Shown: positions 1-13,286, numbered from the stretch's first letter. The stretch: 64,000 bases of DNA from Labia minor (GCA_963082975.1 OY720347.1:8352225-8416224), one strand, 5' to 3'. Notes: generated by a model not told the origin, from the letters alone. A program made the numbers and translations.

Positions 1-161
1 TTCATTTTTTAATTTTCCCGTAAAAATTATGAAAGGTCATCGTAAGATGACCCTAGGTTTTCGGCATAAAAAAATAATTATTCATCAGAAATATCAATAA
101 TATATTTTTTTAATAATTTTATGATGTAAAATGAACGAATTTATTATTTTTTTTAAAACAT
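1..161. repeat. Reference satellite monomer (161 bp)
   Basis: First full monomer, used here to define phase; the next one starts at 162. It has the C-rich marker CCCG at 17-20, the dyad at 35-52 with spacer GTAA, the CCTAGG hexamer at 52-57 and the CATCAG segment around 82-87. Other subtypes differ mainly at the marker (CCCG, CCCCT, ACCGT, ACCGA, AATCCTG, AAACCTG), the dyad spacer, the CCTAGG/CCTACG hexamer, the TCGG/ACGG/TAGG/TTG/CAG segment that follows, and TGAACGAATT versus TGAAGAATT (1 bp shorter) near the end. Confidence 0.95.
35..52. other. Conserved 18-bp dyad in the satellite monomer (example copy)
   Basis: GGTCATC at 35-41 and GATGACC at 46-52 are exact reverse complements separated by 4 nt. 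The same element recurs in nearly every monomer. An outer pair, TTATG at 27-31 and CATAA at 65-69, is also complementary, though asymmetrically spaced. The element is the main G/C-containing part of an otherwise A/T monomer. It could be a binding site for a dimeric protein or form a cruciform or hairpin; the sequence shows only the symmetry. Confidence 0.85.
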
Positions 162-256
162 TTCATTTTTTAATTTTACCGAAAATATTATGAAAGGTCA
201 TCGTAGGATGACCCTAGGTTTTCGGCATAAAAAAATAATTATTTATTTTTAAAAAT
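162..256. repeat. Truncated satellite monomer (95 bp), first copy
   Basis: The TTCATT phase blocks here are at 162 and 257, giving 95 bp in place of 161. The sequence runs from the normal AAATAATTATT straight into TTATTTTTAAAAA, losing 66 bp that include the CATCAG and ATGATGTAAAATG segments. Both sides of the junction carry ATTATT-like sequence, so deletion between short direct repeats is likely. The dyad is intact. Full-length counterparts occupy the matching place near 2512 and 9370. Confidence 0.9.
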
Positions 257-3187
257 TTCATTTTTTAATTTTCCCCTAAAAATTATGAAAGGTCATCGTA
301 GGATGACCCTAGGTTTTTGCATAATAAAATAATTATTCATCAGAAATATCAATAATATATTTTTTTAATATTATTATGATGTAAAATGAACGAATTTATT
401 ATTTATTTTTAAATATTTCATTTTTTAATAATCCTGTAAAAATTATGAAAGGTCATCGTAGGATGACCCTAGGTTTTCGGCATAAAAAAATAATTTTTAG
501 TAAGAAATATGAATAATATATGTTTTTTAATATTTTTATGATGTAAAATGAACGAATTTATTATTTTTTTTAAAACATTTCATTTTTTAATTTTACCGAA
601 AATATTATGAAAGGTCATCTTAGGATGACCCTAGGTTTTCGGCATAAAAAAATAATTATTCATCAGAAATATCAATAATATATTTTTTTAATATTTTTAT
701 AATGTAAAATGAACGAATTTATTATTTATTTTTAAAAATTTCATTTTTTAATTTTCCCGTAAAAATTATGAAAGGTCATCGTAAGATGACCCTAGGTTTT
801 CGGCATAAAAAAATAATTATTCATCAGAAATATCAATAATATATTTTTTTAATATTTTTATAATGTAAAATGAACGAATTTATTATTTATTTTTAAAAAT
901 TTCATTTTTTAATTTTCCCCTAAAAATTTTGAAAGGTCATCGTAGGATGACCCTAGGTTTTAGGCATAATAAAATAATTATTCATCAGAAATATCAATAA
1001 TATATTTTTTTAATATTATTATGATGTAAAATGAACGAATTTATTATTTATTTTTAAATTTTTCATTTTTTAATAATCCTGTAAAAATTATGAAAGGTCA
1101 TCGTAGGATGACCCTAGGTTTTCGGCATAAAAAAATAATTTTTAGTAAGAAATATGAATAATATATTTTTTTTAATATTTTTATGATGTAAAATGAACGA
1201 ATTTATTATTTTTTTTAAAACATTTCATTTTTTAATTTTACCGAAAATATTAAGAAAGGTCATCTTAGGATGACCCTACGTTTTCGGCATAAAAAAATAA
1301 TTATTCATCAGAAATATCAATAATATATTTTTTTAATATTTTTATGATGTAAAATGAACGAATTTATTATTTATTTTTAAAAATTTCATTTTTTAATTTT
1401 CCCCTAAAAATTATGAAAGGTCATCGTAGGATGACCCTAGGTTTTTGCATAATAAAATAATTATTCATCAGAAATATCAATAATATATTTTTTTAATATT
1501 ATTATGATGTAAAATGAACGAATTTATTATTTATTTTTAAATATTTCATTTTTTAATAATCCTGTAAAAATTATGAAAGGTCATCGTAGGATGACCCTAG
1601 GTTTTCGGCATAAAAAAATAATTTTTAGTAAGAAATATGAATAATATATGTTTTTTAATATTTTTATGATGTAAAATGAACGAATTTATTATTTTTTTTA
1701 AAACATTTCATTTTTTAATTTTACCGAAAATATTATGAAAGGTCATCTTAGGATGACCCTAGGTTTTCAGCATAAAAAAATAATTATTCATCAGAAATAT
1801 CAATAATATATTTTTTTAATAATTTTATGATGTAAAATGAACGAATTTATTATTTATTTTTAAAAATTTCATTTTTTAATTTTCCCGTAAAAATTATGAA
1901 AGGACATCTTAGGATGACCCTACGTTTTCGGCATAAAAAAATAATTATTCATCAGAAATATCAATAATATATTTTTTTAATATTTTAATGATGTGAAATG
2001 AACGAATTTATTATTTATTTTTAAAAATTTCATTTTTTAATTTTCCCCTAAAAATTATGAAAGGTCATCGTAGGATGACCCTAGGTTTTAGGCATAATAA
2101 AATAATTATTCATCAGAAATATCAATAATATATTTTTTTAATATTTTTATAATGTAAAATGAACGAATTTATTATTTATTTTTAAAAATTTCATTTTTTA
2201 ATTTTCCCGTAAAAATTATGAAAGGTCATCGTAGGATGACCCTAGGTTTACGGCATAAAAAAATAATTATTCATCAGAAATATCAATAATATATTTTTTT
2301 AATATTTTTATAATGTAAAATGAACGAATTTATTATTTATTTTTAAAAATTTCATTTTTTAATTTTCCCGTAAAAATTATGAAAGGTCATCGTAAGATGA
2401 CCCTAGGTTTTCGGCATAAAAAAATAATTATTCATCAGAAATATCAATAATATATTTTTTTAATAATTTTATGATGTAAAATGAACGAATTTATTATTTT
2501 TTTTAAAACATTTCATTTTTTAATTTTACCGAAAATATTATGAAAGGTCATCGTAGGATGACCCTAGGTTTTCGGCATAAAAAAATAATTATTCATCAGA
2601 AATATCAATAATATATTTTTTTAATATTTTTATGATGTAAAATGAAGAAATTATTATTTATTTTTAAAAATTTCATTTTTTAATTTTACCGTAAAAATTA
2701 TGAAAGTTCATCTTAGGATGACCCTACGTTTTCGGCATAAAAAAATAATTATTCATCAGAAATATCAATAATATATTTTTTTAATAATTTTATGATGTAA
2801 AATGAACGAATTTATTATTTTTTTTAAAACATTTCATTTTTTAATTTTACCGAAAATATTATGAAAGGTCATCTTAGGATGACCCTACGTTTTCGGCATA
2901 AAAAAATAATTTTTAGTAAGAAATATGAATAATATATTTTTTTAATATTTTTATGATGTAAAATGAACGAATTTATTATTTATTTTTAAAAATTTCATTT
3001 TTTAATTTTCCCGTAAAAATTATGAAAGGTCATCGTAGGATGACCCTAGGTTTACGGCATAAAAAAATAATTATTCATCAGAAATATCAATAATATATTT
3101 TTTTAATATTTTTATGATGTAAAATGAAGAATTTATTATTTATTTTTAAAAATTTCATTTTTTAATTTTACCGTAAAAATTATGAAA

Positions 3188-3205
3188 GGTCATCGTACGA
3201 TGACC
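3188..3205. other. Fully palindromic dyad variant with GTAC centre
   Basis: GGTCATC-GTAC-GATGACC is a perfect 18-bp palindrome. It is common in all zones, mostly in monomers followed by GCATAAACAAATAATT, so the two variants are linked in one subtype. Confidence 0.85.
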
Positions 3206-5099
3206 CTAGGTTTTCGGCATAAACAAATAATTATTCATCAGAAATATCAATAATATATTTTTTTTAATATTTTTATGATGTAAAATGAACGAATTTATTA
3301 TTTTTTTTAAAACATTTCATTTTTTAATTTTACCGAAAATATTATGAAAGGACATCTTAGGATGACCCTACGTTTTCGGCATAAAAAAATAATTATTCAT
3401 CAGAAATATCAATAATATATTTTTTTAATATTTTAATGATGTAAAATGAACGAATTTATTATTTATTTTTAAAAATTTCATTTTTTAATTTTCCCCTAAA
3501 AATTATGAAAGGTCATCGTAGGATGACCCTAGGTTTTAGGCATAATAAAATAATTATTCATCAGAAATATCAATAATATATTTTTTTAATATTTTTATAA
3601 TGTAAAATGAACGAATTTATTATTTATTTTTAAAAATTTCATTTTTTAATTTTCCCGTAAAAATTATGAAAGGTCATCGTAGGATGACCCTAGGTTTACG
3701 GCATAAAAAAATAATTATTCATCAGAAATATCAATAATATATTTTTTTAATATTTTTATAATGTAAAATGAACGAATTTATTATTTATTTTTAAAAATTT
3801 CATTTTTTAATTTTCCCGTAAAAATTATGAAAGGTCATCGTAAGATGACCCTAGGTTTTAGGCATAAAAAAATAATTATTCATCAGAAATATCAATAATA
3901 TATTTTTTTAATATTTTTATAATGTAAAATGAACGAATTTATTATTTATTTTTAAAAATTTCATTTTTTAATTTTCCCCTAAAAATTTTGAAAGGTCATC
4001 GTAGGATGACCCTAGGTTTTAGGCATAATAAAATAATTATTCATCAGAAATATCAATAATATATTTTTTTAATATTATTATGATGTAAAATGAACGAATT
4101 TATTATTTATTTTTAAATTTTTCATTTTTTAATAATCCTGTAAAAATTATGAAAGGTCATCGTAGGATGACCCTAGGTTTTCGGCATAAAAAAATAATTT
4201 TTAGTAAGAAATATGAATAATATATTTTTTTTAATATTTTTATGATGTAAAATGAACGAATTTATTATTTTTTTTAAAACATTTCATTTTTTAATTTTAC
4301 CGAAAATATTAAGAAAGGTCATCTTAGGATGACCCTACGTTTTCGGCATAAAAAAATAATTATTCATCAGAAATATCAATAATATATTTTTTTAATATTT
4401 TTATGATGTAAAATGAATGAATTTATTATTTATTTTTAAAAATTTCATTTTTTAATTTTCCCCTAAAAATTATGAAAGGTCATCGTAGGATGACCCTAGG
4501 TTTTTGCATAATAAAATAATTATTCATCAGAAATATCAATAATATATTTTTTTAATATTATTATGATGTAAAATGAACGAATTTATTATTTATTTTTAAA
4601 TATTTCATTTTTTAATAATCCTGTAAAAATTATGAAAGGTCATCGTAGGATGACCCTAGGTTTTCGGCATAAAAAAATAATTTTTAGTAAGAAATATGAA
4701 TAATATATGTTTTTTAATATTTTTATGATGTAAAATGAACGAATTTATTATTTTTTTTAAAACATTTCATTTTTTAATTTTACCGAAAATATTATGAAAG
4801 GTCATCTTAGGATGACCCTAGGTTTTCGGCATAAAAAAATAATTATTCATCAGAAATATCAATAATATATTTTTTTAATAATTTTATGATGTAAAATGAA
4901 CGAATTTATTATTTATTTTTAAAAATTTCATTTTTTAATTTTCCCGTAAAAATTATGAAAGGTCATCGTAGGATGACCCTAGGTTTACGGCATAAAAAAA
5001 TAATTATTCATCAGAAATATCAATAATATATTTTTTTAATATTTTTATGATGTAAAATGAAGAATTTATTATTTATTTTTAAAAATTTCATTTTTTAAT

Positions 5100-5960
5100 T
5101 TTACCGTAAAAATTATGAAAGGTCATCGTACGATGACCCTAGGTTTTCGGCATAAACAAATAATTATTCATCAGAAATATCAATAATATATTTTTTTTAA
5201 TATTTTAATAATGTAAAATGAAAGAATTTATTATTTTTTTTAAAACATTTCATTTTTAAATTTTACCGAAAATATTATGAAAGGTCATCTTAGGATGACC
5301 CTACGTTTTCGGCATAAAAAAATAATTATTCATCAGAAATATCATTAATATATTTTTTTAATAATTTTATGATGTAAAATGAACGAATTTATTATTTATT
5401 TTTAAAAATTTCATTTTTTAATTTTCCCGTAAAAATTATGAAAGGTCATCGTAGGATGACCCTAGGTTTTCGGCATAAAAAAATAATTATTCATCAGAAA
5501 TATCAATAATATATTTTTTTAATATTTTTATAATGTAAAATGAACGAATTTATTATTTTTTTTAAAACATTTAATTTTTTAATTTTACCGAAAATATTAT
5601 GAAAGGTCATCTTAGGATGACCCTAGGTTTTCGGCATAAAAAAATAATTATTCATCAGAAATATCAATAATATATTTTTTTAATAATTTTATGATGTAAA
5701 ATGAACGAATTTATTATTTATTTTTAAAAATTTCATTTTTTAATAATCCTGTAAAAATTATGAAAGGTCATCTTAGGATGCCCCTAGGTTTTCGGCATAA
5801 AAAAATAATTATTCATCAGAAATATCAATAATATATTTTTTTAATATTTTTATGATGTAAAATGAAGAATTTATTATTTATTTTTAAAAATTTCATTTTT
5901 TAATTTTACCGTAAAAATTATGAAAAGTCATCTTAGGATGACCCTACGTTTTCGGCATAA
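5100..5960. repeat. Zone C-type monomer module embedded in zone A
   Basis: A run of consecutive monomers here carries markers otherwise typical of zone C: GTACG with GCATAAACAAAT, TTTTTAAATTTTACCGA, ATCATTAATAT, CATTTAATTTTTTAA, GATGCCCC (5777) and GAAAAGTCATC. The same order recurs many times between 29 and 59 kb. It is therefore either a progenitor of the zone C unit or a later exchange into zone A. Confidence 0.65.
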
Positions 5961-7019
5961 AAAAATAATTATTCATCAGAAATATCAATAATATATTTTT
6001 TTAATAATTTTATGATGTAAAATGAACGAATTTATTATTTATTTTTAAAAATTTCATTTTTTAATAATCCTGTAAAAATTATGAAAGGTCATCGTAGGAT
6101 GACCCTAGGTTTTCGGCATAAAAAAATAATTTTTAGTAAGAAATATGAATAATATATTTTTTTAAATATTTTTATGATGTAAAATGAACGAATTTATTAT
6201 TTTTTTTAAAACATTTCATTTTTTAATTTTACCGAAAATATTATGAAAGGTCATCTTAGGATGACCCTAGGTTTTCAGCATAAAAAAATAATTATTCATC
6301 AGAAATATCAATAATATATTTTTTTAATAATTTTATGATGTAAAATGAACGAATTTATTATTTATTTTTAAAAATTTCATTTTTTAATTTTCCCGTAAAA
6401 ATTATGAAAGGACATCTTAGGATGACCCTACGTTTTCGGCATAAAAAAATAATTATTCATCAGAAATATCAATAATATATTTTTTTAATATTTTAATGAT
6501 GTGAAATGAACGAATTTATTATTTATTTTTAAAAATTTCATTTTTTAATTTTCCCCTAAAAATTATGAAAGGTCATCGTAGGATGACCCTAGGTTTTAGG
6601 CATAATAAAATAATTATTCATCAGAAATATCAATAATATATTTTTTTAATATTTTTATAATGTAAAATGAACGAATTTATTATTTATTTTTAAAAATTTC
6701 ATTTTTTAATTTTCCCGTAAAAATTATGAAAGGTCATCGTAGGATGACCCTAGGTTTACGGCATAAAAAAATAATTATTCATCAGAAATATCAATAATAT
6801 ATTTTTTTAATATTTTTATTATGTAAAATGAACGAATTTATTATTTATTTTTAAAAATTTCATTTTTTAATTTTCCCGTAAAAATTATGAAAGGTCATCG
6901 TAAGATGACCCTAGGTTTTCGGCATAAAAAAATAATTATTCATCAGAAATATCAATAATATATTTTTTTAATAATTTTATGATGTAAAATGAACGAATTT
7001 ATTATTTTTTTTAAAACAT

Positions 7020-7114
7020 TTCATTTTTTAATTTTACCGAAAATATTATGAAAGGTCATCGTAGGATGACCCTAGGTTTTCGGCATAAAAAAATAATTAT
7101 TTATTTTTAAAAAT
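7020..7114. repeat. Truncated satellite monomer (95 bp), second copy
   Basis: This has the same 66-bp deletion and the same junction as the copy at 162-256, exactly 6858 bp away. One deletion event was therefore copied along with the higher-order unit, rather than two independent deletions. Confidence 0.9.
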
Positions 7115-10100
7115 TTCATTTTTTAATTTTCCCCTAAAAATTATGAAAGGTCATCGTAGGATGACCCTAGGTTTTTGCATAATAAAATAATTATTCATCA
7201 GAAATATCAATAATATATTTTTTTAATATTATTATGATGTAAAATGAACGAATTTATTATTTATTTTTAAATATTTCATTTTTTAATAATCCTGTAAAAA
7301 TTATGAAAGGTCATCGTAGGATGACCCTAGGTTTTCGGCATAAAAAAATAATTTTTAGTAAGAAATATGAATAATATATGTTTTTTAATATTTTTATGAT
7401 GTAAAATGAACGAATTTATTATTTTTTTTAAAACATTTCATTTTTTAATTTTACCGAAAATATTATGAAAGGTCATCTTAGGATGACCCTAGGTTTTCGG
7501 CATAAAAAAATAATTATTCATCAGAAATATCAATAATATATTTTTTTAATATTTTTATAATGTAAAATGAACGAATTTATTATTTATTTTTAAAAATTTC
7601 ATTTTTTAATTTTCCCGTAAAAATTATGAAAGGTCATCGTAAGATGACCCTAGGTTTTCGGCATAAAAAAATAATTATTCATCAGAAATATCAATAATAT
7701 ATTTTTTTAATATTTTTATAATGTAAAATGAACGAATTTATTATTTATTTTTAAAAATTTCATTTTTTAATTTTCCCCTAAAAATTTTGAAAGGTCATCG
7801 TAGGATGACCCTAGGTTTTAGGCATAATAAAATAATTATTCATCAGAAATATCAATAATATATTTTTTTAATATTATTATGATGTAAAATGAACGAATTT
7901 ATTATTTATTTTTAAATTTTTCATTTTTTAATAATCCTGTAAAAATTATGAAAGGTCATCGTAGGATGACCCTAGGTTTTCGGCATAAAAAAATAATTTT
8001 TAGTAAGAAATATGAATAATATATTTTTTTTAATATTTTTATGATGTAAAATGAACGAATTTATTATTTTTTTTAAAACATTTCATTTTTTAATTTTACC
8101 GAAAATATTAAGAAAGGTCATCTTAGGATGACCCTACGTTTTCGGCATAAAAAAATAATTATTCATCAGAAATATCAATAATATATTTTTTTAATATTTT
8201 TATGATGTAAAATGAACGAATTTATTATTTATTTTTAAAAATTTCATTTTTTAATTTTCCCCTAAAAATTATGAAAGGTCATCGTAGGATGACCCTAGGT
8301 TTTTGCATAATAAAATAATTATTCATCAGAAATATCAATAATATATTTTTTTAATATTATTATGATGTAAAATGAACGAATTTATTATTTATTTTTAAAT
8401 ATTTCATTTTTTAATAATCCTGTAAAAATTATGAAAGGTCATCGTAGGATGACCCTAGGTTTTCGGCATAAAAAAATAATTTTTAGTAAGAAATATGAAT
8501 AATATATGTTTTTTAATATTTTTATGATGTAAAATGAACGAATTTATTATTTTTTTTAAAACATTTCATTTTTTAATTTTACCGAAAATATTATGAAAGG
8601 TCATCTTAGGATGACCCTAGGTTTTCAGCATAAAAAAATAATTATTCATCAGAAATATCAATAATATATTTTTTTAATAATTTTATGATGTAAAATGAAC
8701 GAATTTATTATTTATTTTTAAAAATTTCATTTTTTAATTTTCCCGTAAAAATTATGAAAGGACATCTTAGGATGACCCTACGTTTTCGGCATAAAAAAAT
8801 AATTATTCATCAGAAATATCAATAATATATTTTTTTAATATTTTAATGATGTGAAATGAACGAATTTATTATTTATTTTTAAAAATTTCATTTTTTAATT
8901 TTCCCCTAAAAATTATGAAAGGTCATCGTAGGATGACCCTAGGTTTTAGGCATAATAAAATAATTATTCATCAGAAATATCAATAATATATTTTTTTAAT
9001 ATTTTTATAATGTAAAATGAACGAATTTATTATTTATTTTTAAAAATTTCATTTTTTAATTTTCCCGTAAAAATTATGAAAGGTCATCGTAGGATGACCC
9101 TAGGTTTACGGCATAAAAAAATAATTATTCATCAGAAATATCAATAATATATTTTTTTAATATTTTTATAATGTAAAATGAACGAATTTATTATTTATTT
9201 TTAAAAATTTCATTTTTTAATTTTCCCGTAAAAATTATGAAAGGTCATCGTAAGATGACCCTAGGTTTTCGGCATAAAAAAATAATTATTCATCAGAAAT
9301 ATCAATAATATATTTTTTTAATAATTTTATGATGTAAAATGAACGAATTTATTATTTTTTTTAAAACATTTCATTTTTTAATTTTACCGAAAATATTATG
9401 AAAGGTCATCGTAGGATGACCCTAGGTTTTCGGCATAAAAAAATAATTATTCATCAGAAATATCAATAATATATTTTTTTAATATTTTTATGATGTAAAA
9501 TGAAGAAATTATTATTTATTTTTAAAAATTTCATTTTTTAATTTTACCGTAAAAATTATGAAAGTTCATCTTAGGATGACCCTACGTTTTCGGCATAAAA
9601 AAATAATTATTCATCAGAAATATCAATAATATATTTTTTTAATAATTTTATGATGTAAAATGAACGAATTTATTATTTTTTTTAAAACATTTCATTTTTT
9701 AATTTTACCGAAAATATTATGAAAGGTCATCTTAGGATGACCCTACGTTTTCGGCATAAAAAAATAATTTTTAGTAAGAAATATGAATAATATATTTTTT
9801 TAATATTTTTATGATGTAAAATGAACGAATTTATTATTTATTTTTAAAAATTTCATTTTTTAATTTTCCCGTAAAAATTATGAAAGGTCATCGTAGGATG
9901 ACCCTAGGTTTACGGCATAAAAAAATAATTATTCATCAGAAATATCAATAATATATTTTTTTAATATTTTTATGATGTAAAATGAAGAATTTATTATTTA
10001 TTTTTAAAAATTTCATTTTTTAATTTTACCGTAAAAATTATGAAAGGTCATCGTACGATGACCCTAGGTTTTCGGCATAAACAAATAATTATTCATCAGA

Positions 10101-11299
10101 AATATCAATAATATATTTTTTTTAATATTTTTATGATGTAAAATGAACGAATTTATTATTTTTTTTAAAACATTTCATTTTTTAATTTTACCGAAAATAT
10201 TATGAAAGGACATCTTAGGATGACCCTACGTTTTCGGCATAAAAAAATAATTATTCATCAGAAATATCAATAATATATTTTTTTAATATTTTAATGATGT
10301 AAAATGAACGAATTTATTATTTATTTTTAAAAATTTCATTTTTTAATTTTCCCCTAAAAATTATGAAAGGTCATCGTAGGATGACCCTAGGTTTTAGGCA
10401 TAATAAAATAATTATTCATCAGAAATATCAATAATATATTTTTTTAATATTTTTATAATGTAAAATGAACGAATTTATTATTTATTTTTAAAAATTTCAT
10501 TTTTTAATTTTCCCGTAAAAATTATGAAAGGTCATCGTAGGATGACCCTAGGTTTACGGCATAAAAAAATAATTATTCATCAGAAATATCAATAATATAT
10601 TTTTTTAATATTTTTATAATGTAAAATGAACGAATTTATTATTTATTTTTAAAAATTTCATTTTTTAATTTTCCCGTAAAAATTATGAAAGGTCATCGTA
10701 AGATGACCCTAGGTTTTCGGCATAAAAAAATAATTATTCATCAGAAATATCAATAATATATTTTTTTAATATTTTTATAATGTAAAATGAACGAATTTAT
10801 TATTTATTTTTAAAAATTTCATTTTTTAATTTTCCCCTAAAAATTTTGAAAGGTCATCGTAGGATGACCCTAGGTTTTAGGCATAATAAAATAATTATTC
10901 ATCAGAAATATCAATAATATATTTTTTTAATATTATTATGATGTAAAATGAACGAATTTATTATTTATTTTTAAATTTTTCATTTTTTAATAATCCTGTA
11001 AAAATTATGAAAGGTCATCGTAGGATGACCCTAGGTTTTCGGCATAAAAAAATAATTTTTAGTAAGAAATATGAATAATATATTTTTTTTAATATTTTTA
11101 TGATGTAAAATGAACGAATTTATTATTTTTTTTAAAACATTTCATTTTTTAATTTTACCGAAAATATTAAGAAAGGTCATCTTAGGATGACCCTACGTTT
11201 TCGGCATAAAAAAATAATTATTCATCAGAAATATCAATAATATATTTTTTTAATATTTTTATGATGTAAAATGAATGAATTTATTATTTATTTTTAAAA

Positions 11300-11358
11300 C
11301 ATTTAATTTTTTAATTTTACCGAAAATATTATGAAAGGTCATCTTAGGATGACCCTAC
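11300..11358. repeat. Subtype-switch patch inside zone A copy 2
   Basis: The counterpart at about 4442-4500 is a CCCCT-subtype monomer with spacer GTAG and CCTAGG. Here the same place carries ACATTTAATTTTTTAA, ACCGAAAATATTATG, spacer TTAG and CCTACG, after which both copies resume identically with TTTTTGCATAATAAAA. A block of about 60 bp from a different subtype sits inside otherwise matching sequence, which looks like a short gene-conversion tract. Confidence 0.7.
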
Positions 11359-13268
11359 GTTTTTGCATAATAAAATAATTATTCATCAGAAATATCAATA
11401 ATATATTTTTTTAATATTATTATGATGTAAAATGAACGAATTTATTATTTATTTTTAAATATTTCATTTTTTAATAATCCTGTAAAAATTATGAAAGGTC
11501 ATCGTAGGATGACCCTAGGTTTTCGGCATAAAAAAATAATTTTTAGTAAGAAATATGAATAATATATTTTTTTAAATATTTTTATGATGTAAAATGAACG
11601 AATTTATTATTTTTTTTAAAACATTTCATTTTTTAATTTTACCGAAAATATTATGAAAGGTCATCTTAGGATGACCCTAGGTTTTCGGCATAAAAAAATA
11701 ATTATTCATCAGAAATATCAATAATATATTTTTTTAATAATTTTATGATGTAAAATGAACGAATTTATTATTTATTTTTAAAAATTTCATTTTTTAATTT
11801 TCCCGTAAAAATTATGAAAGGTCATCGTAGGATGACCCTAGGTTTACGGCATAAAAAAATAATTATTCATCAGAAATATCAATAATATATTTTTTTAATA
11901 TTTTTATGATGTAAAATGAAGAATTTATTATTTATTTTTAAAAATTTCATTTTTTAATTTTACCGTAAAAATTATGAAAGGTCATCGTACGATGACCCTA
12001 GGTTTTCGGCATAAACAAATAATTATTCATCAGAAATATCAATAATATATTTTTTTTAATATTTTTATGATGTAAAATGAACGAATTTATTATTTTTTTT
12101 AAAACATTTCATTTTTAAATTTTACCGAAAATATTATGAAAGGTCATCTTAGGATGACCCTACGTTTTCGGCATAAAAAAATAATTATTCATCAGAAATA
12201 TCAATAATATATTTTTTTAATATTTTAATGATGTAAAATGAACGAATTTATTATTTATTTTTAAAAATTTCATTTTTTAATTTTCCCCTAAAAATTATGA
12301 AAGGTCATCGTAGGATGACCCTAGGTTTTAGGCATAATAAAATAATTATTCATCAGAAATATCAATAATATATTTTTTTAATATTTTTATAATGTAAAAT
12401 GAACGAATTTATTATTTATTTTTAAAAATTTCATTTTTTAATTTTCCCGTAAAAGTTATGAAAGGTCATCGTAGGATGACCCTAGGTTTTCGGCATAAAA
12501 ACATAATTATTCATCAGAAATATCAATAATATATTTTTTTAATATTTTTATGATGTAAAATTAAGAATTTATTATTTATTTTTAAAAATTTCATTTTTTA
12601 ATTTTACCGTAAAAATTATGAAAGGTCATCTTAGGATGACCCTACGTTTTCGGCATAAAAAAATAATTATTCATCAGAAATATCAATAATATATTTTTTT
12701 AATAATTTTATGATGTAAAATGAACGAATTTATTATTTTTTTTAAAACATTTCATTTTTTAATTTTACCGAAAATATTATGAAAGGTCATCTTAGGATGA
12801 CCCTACGTTTTCGGCATAAAAAAATAATTTTTATTAAGAAATATGAATAATATATTTTTTTAATATTTTTATGATGTAAAATGAACGAATTTATTATTTA
12901 TTTTTAAAAATTTCATTTTTTAATTTTCCCCTAAAAATTATGAAAGGTCATCGTACGATGACCCTAGGTTTTCGGCATAAACAAATAATTTTTCATCAGA
13001 AATATCAATAATATATTTTTTTTAATATTTTTATGATGTAAAATGAACGAATTTATTATTTTTTTTAAAACATTTCATTTTTTAATTTTACCGAAAATAT
13101 TATGAAAGGTCATCTTAGGATGACCCTACGTTTTCGGCATAAAAAAATAATTATTCATCAGAAATATCAATAATATATTTTTTTAATATTTTTATAATGT
13201 AAAATGAACGAATTTATTATTTATTTTTAAAAATTTCATTTTTTAATTTTCCCGTAAAAATTATGAAA

Positions 13269-13286
13269 GGTCATCCTAGGATGACC
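13269..13286. other. Fully palindromic dyad variant with CTAG centre
   Basis: GGTCATC-CTAG-GATGACC is an uninterrupted 18-bp perfect palindrome. The same variant recurs with its first base at 17760, 19852 and 25453, always in zone B. The spacings 4491, 2092 and 5601 bp match the module lengths of that zone. Confidence 0.85.

Larger units (their letters stand above)
1..6858. repeat. Zone A higher-order repeat, copy 1 (6858 bp)
   Basis: Position 1 matches position 6859, and diagnostic variants recur at exactly +6858: the truncated monomer (162 and 7020), GAAAGTTCATC (2706 and 9564), GATGTGAAATG (1993 and 8851) and AAATGAATGA (4410 and 11268). The length equals 42 full monomers plus one of 95 bp. 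There is also a nested offset of 4508 bp (1993 and 6501) with its complement of 2350 bp (1 and 2351), so the unit itself contains an older internal duplication. Confidence 0.85.
6859..12180. repeat. Zone A higher-order repeat, copy 2 (partial)
   Basis: This follows copy 1 monomer by monomer for about 5.3 kb. The order of subtypes matches up to the monomer with marker ACCGA near 12.12 kb. There copy 1 continues with the ATCATTAAT variant (about 5.34 kb) while copy 2 has ATCAATAAT and TTTTAATGATG. Inside the matching part one short patch, 11300-11358, is replaced by another subtype. Beyond about 12.2 kb the subtype order is that of zone B. Confidence 0.8.
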
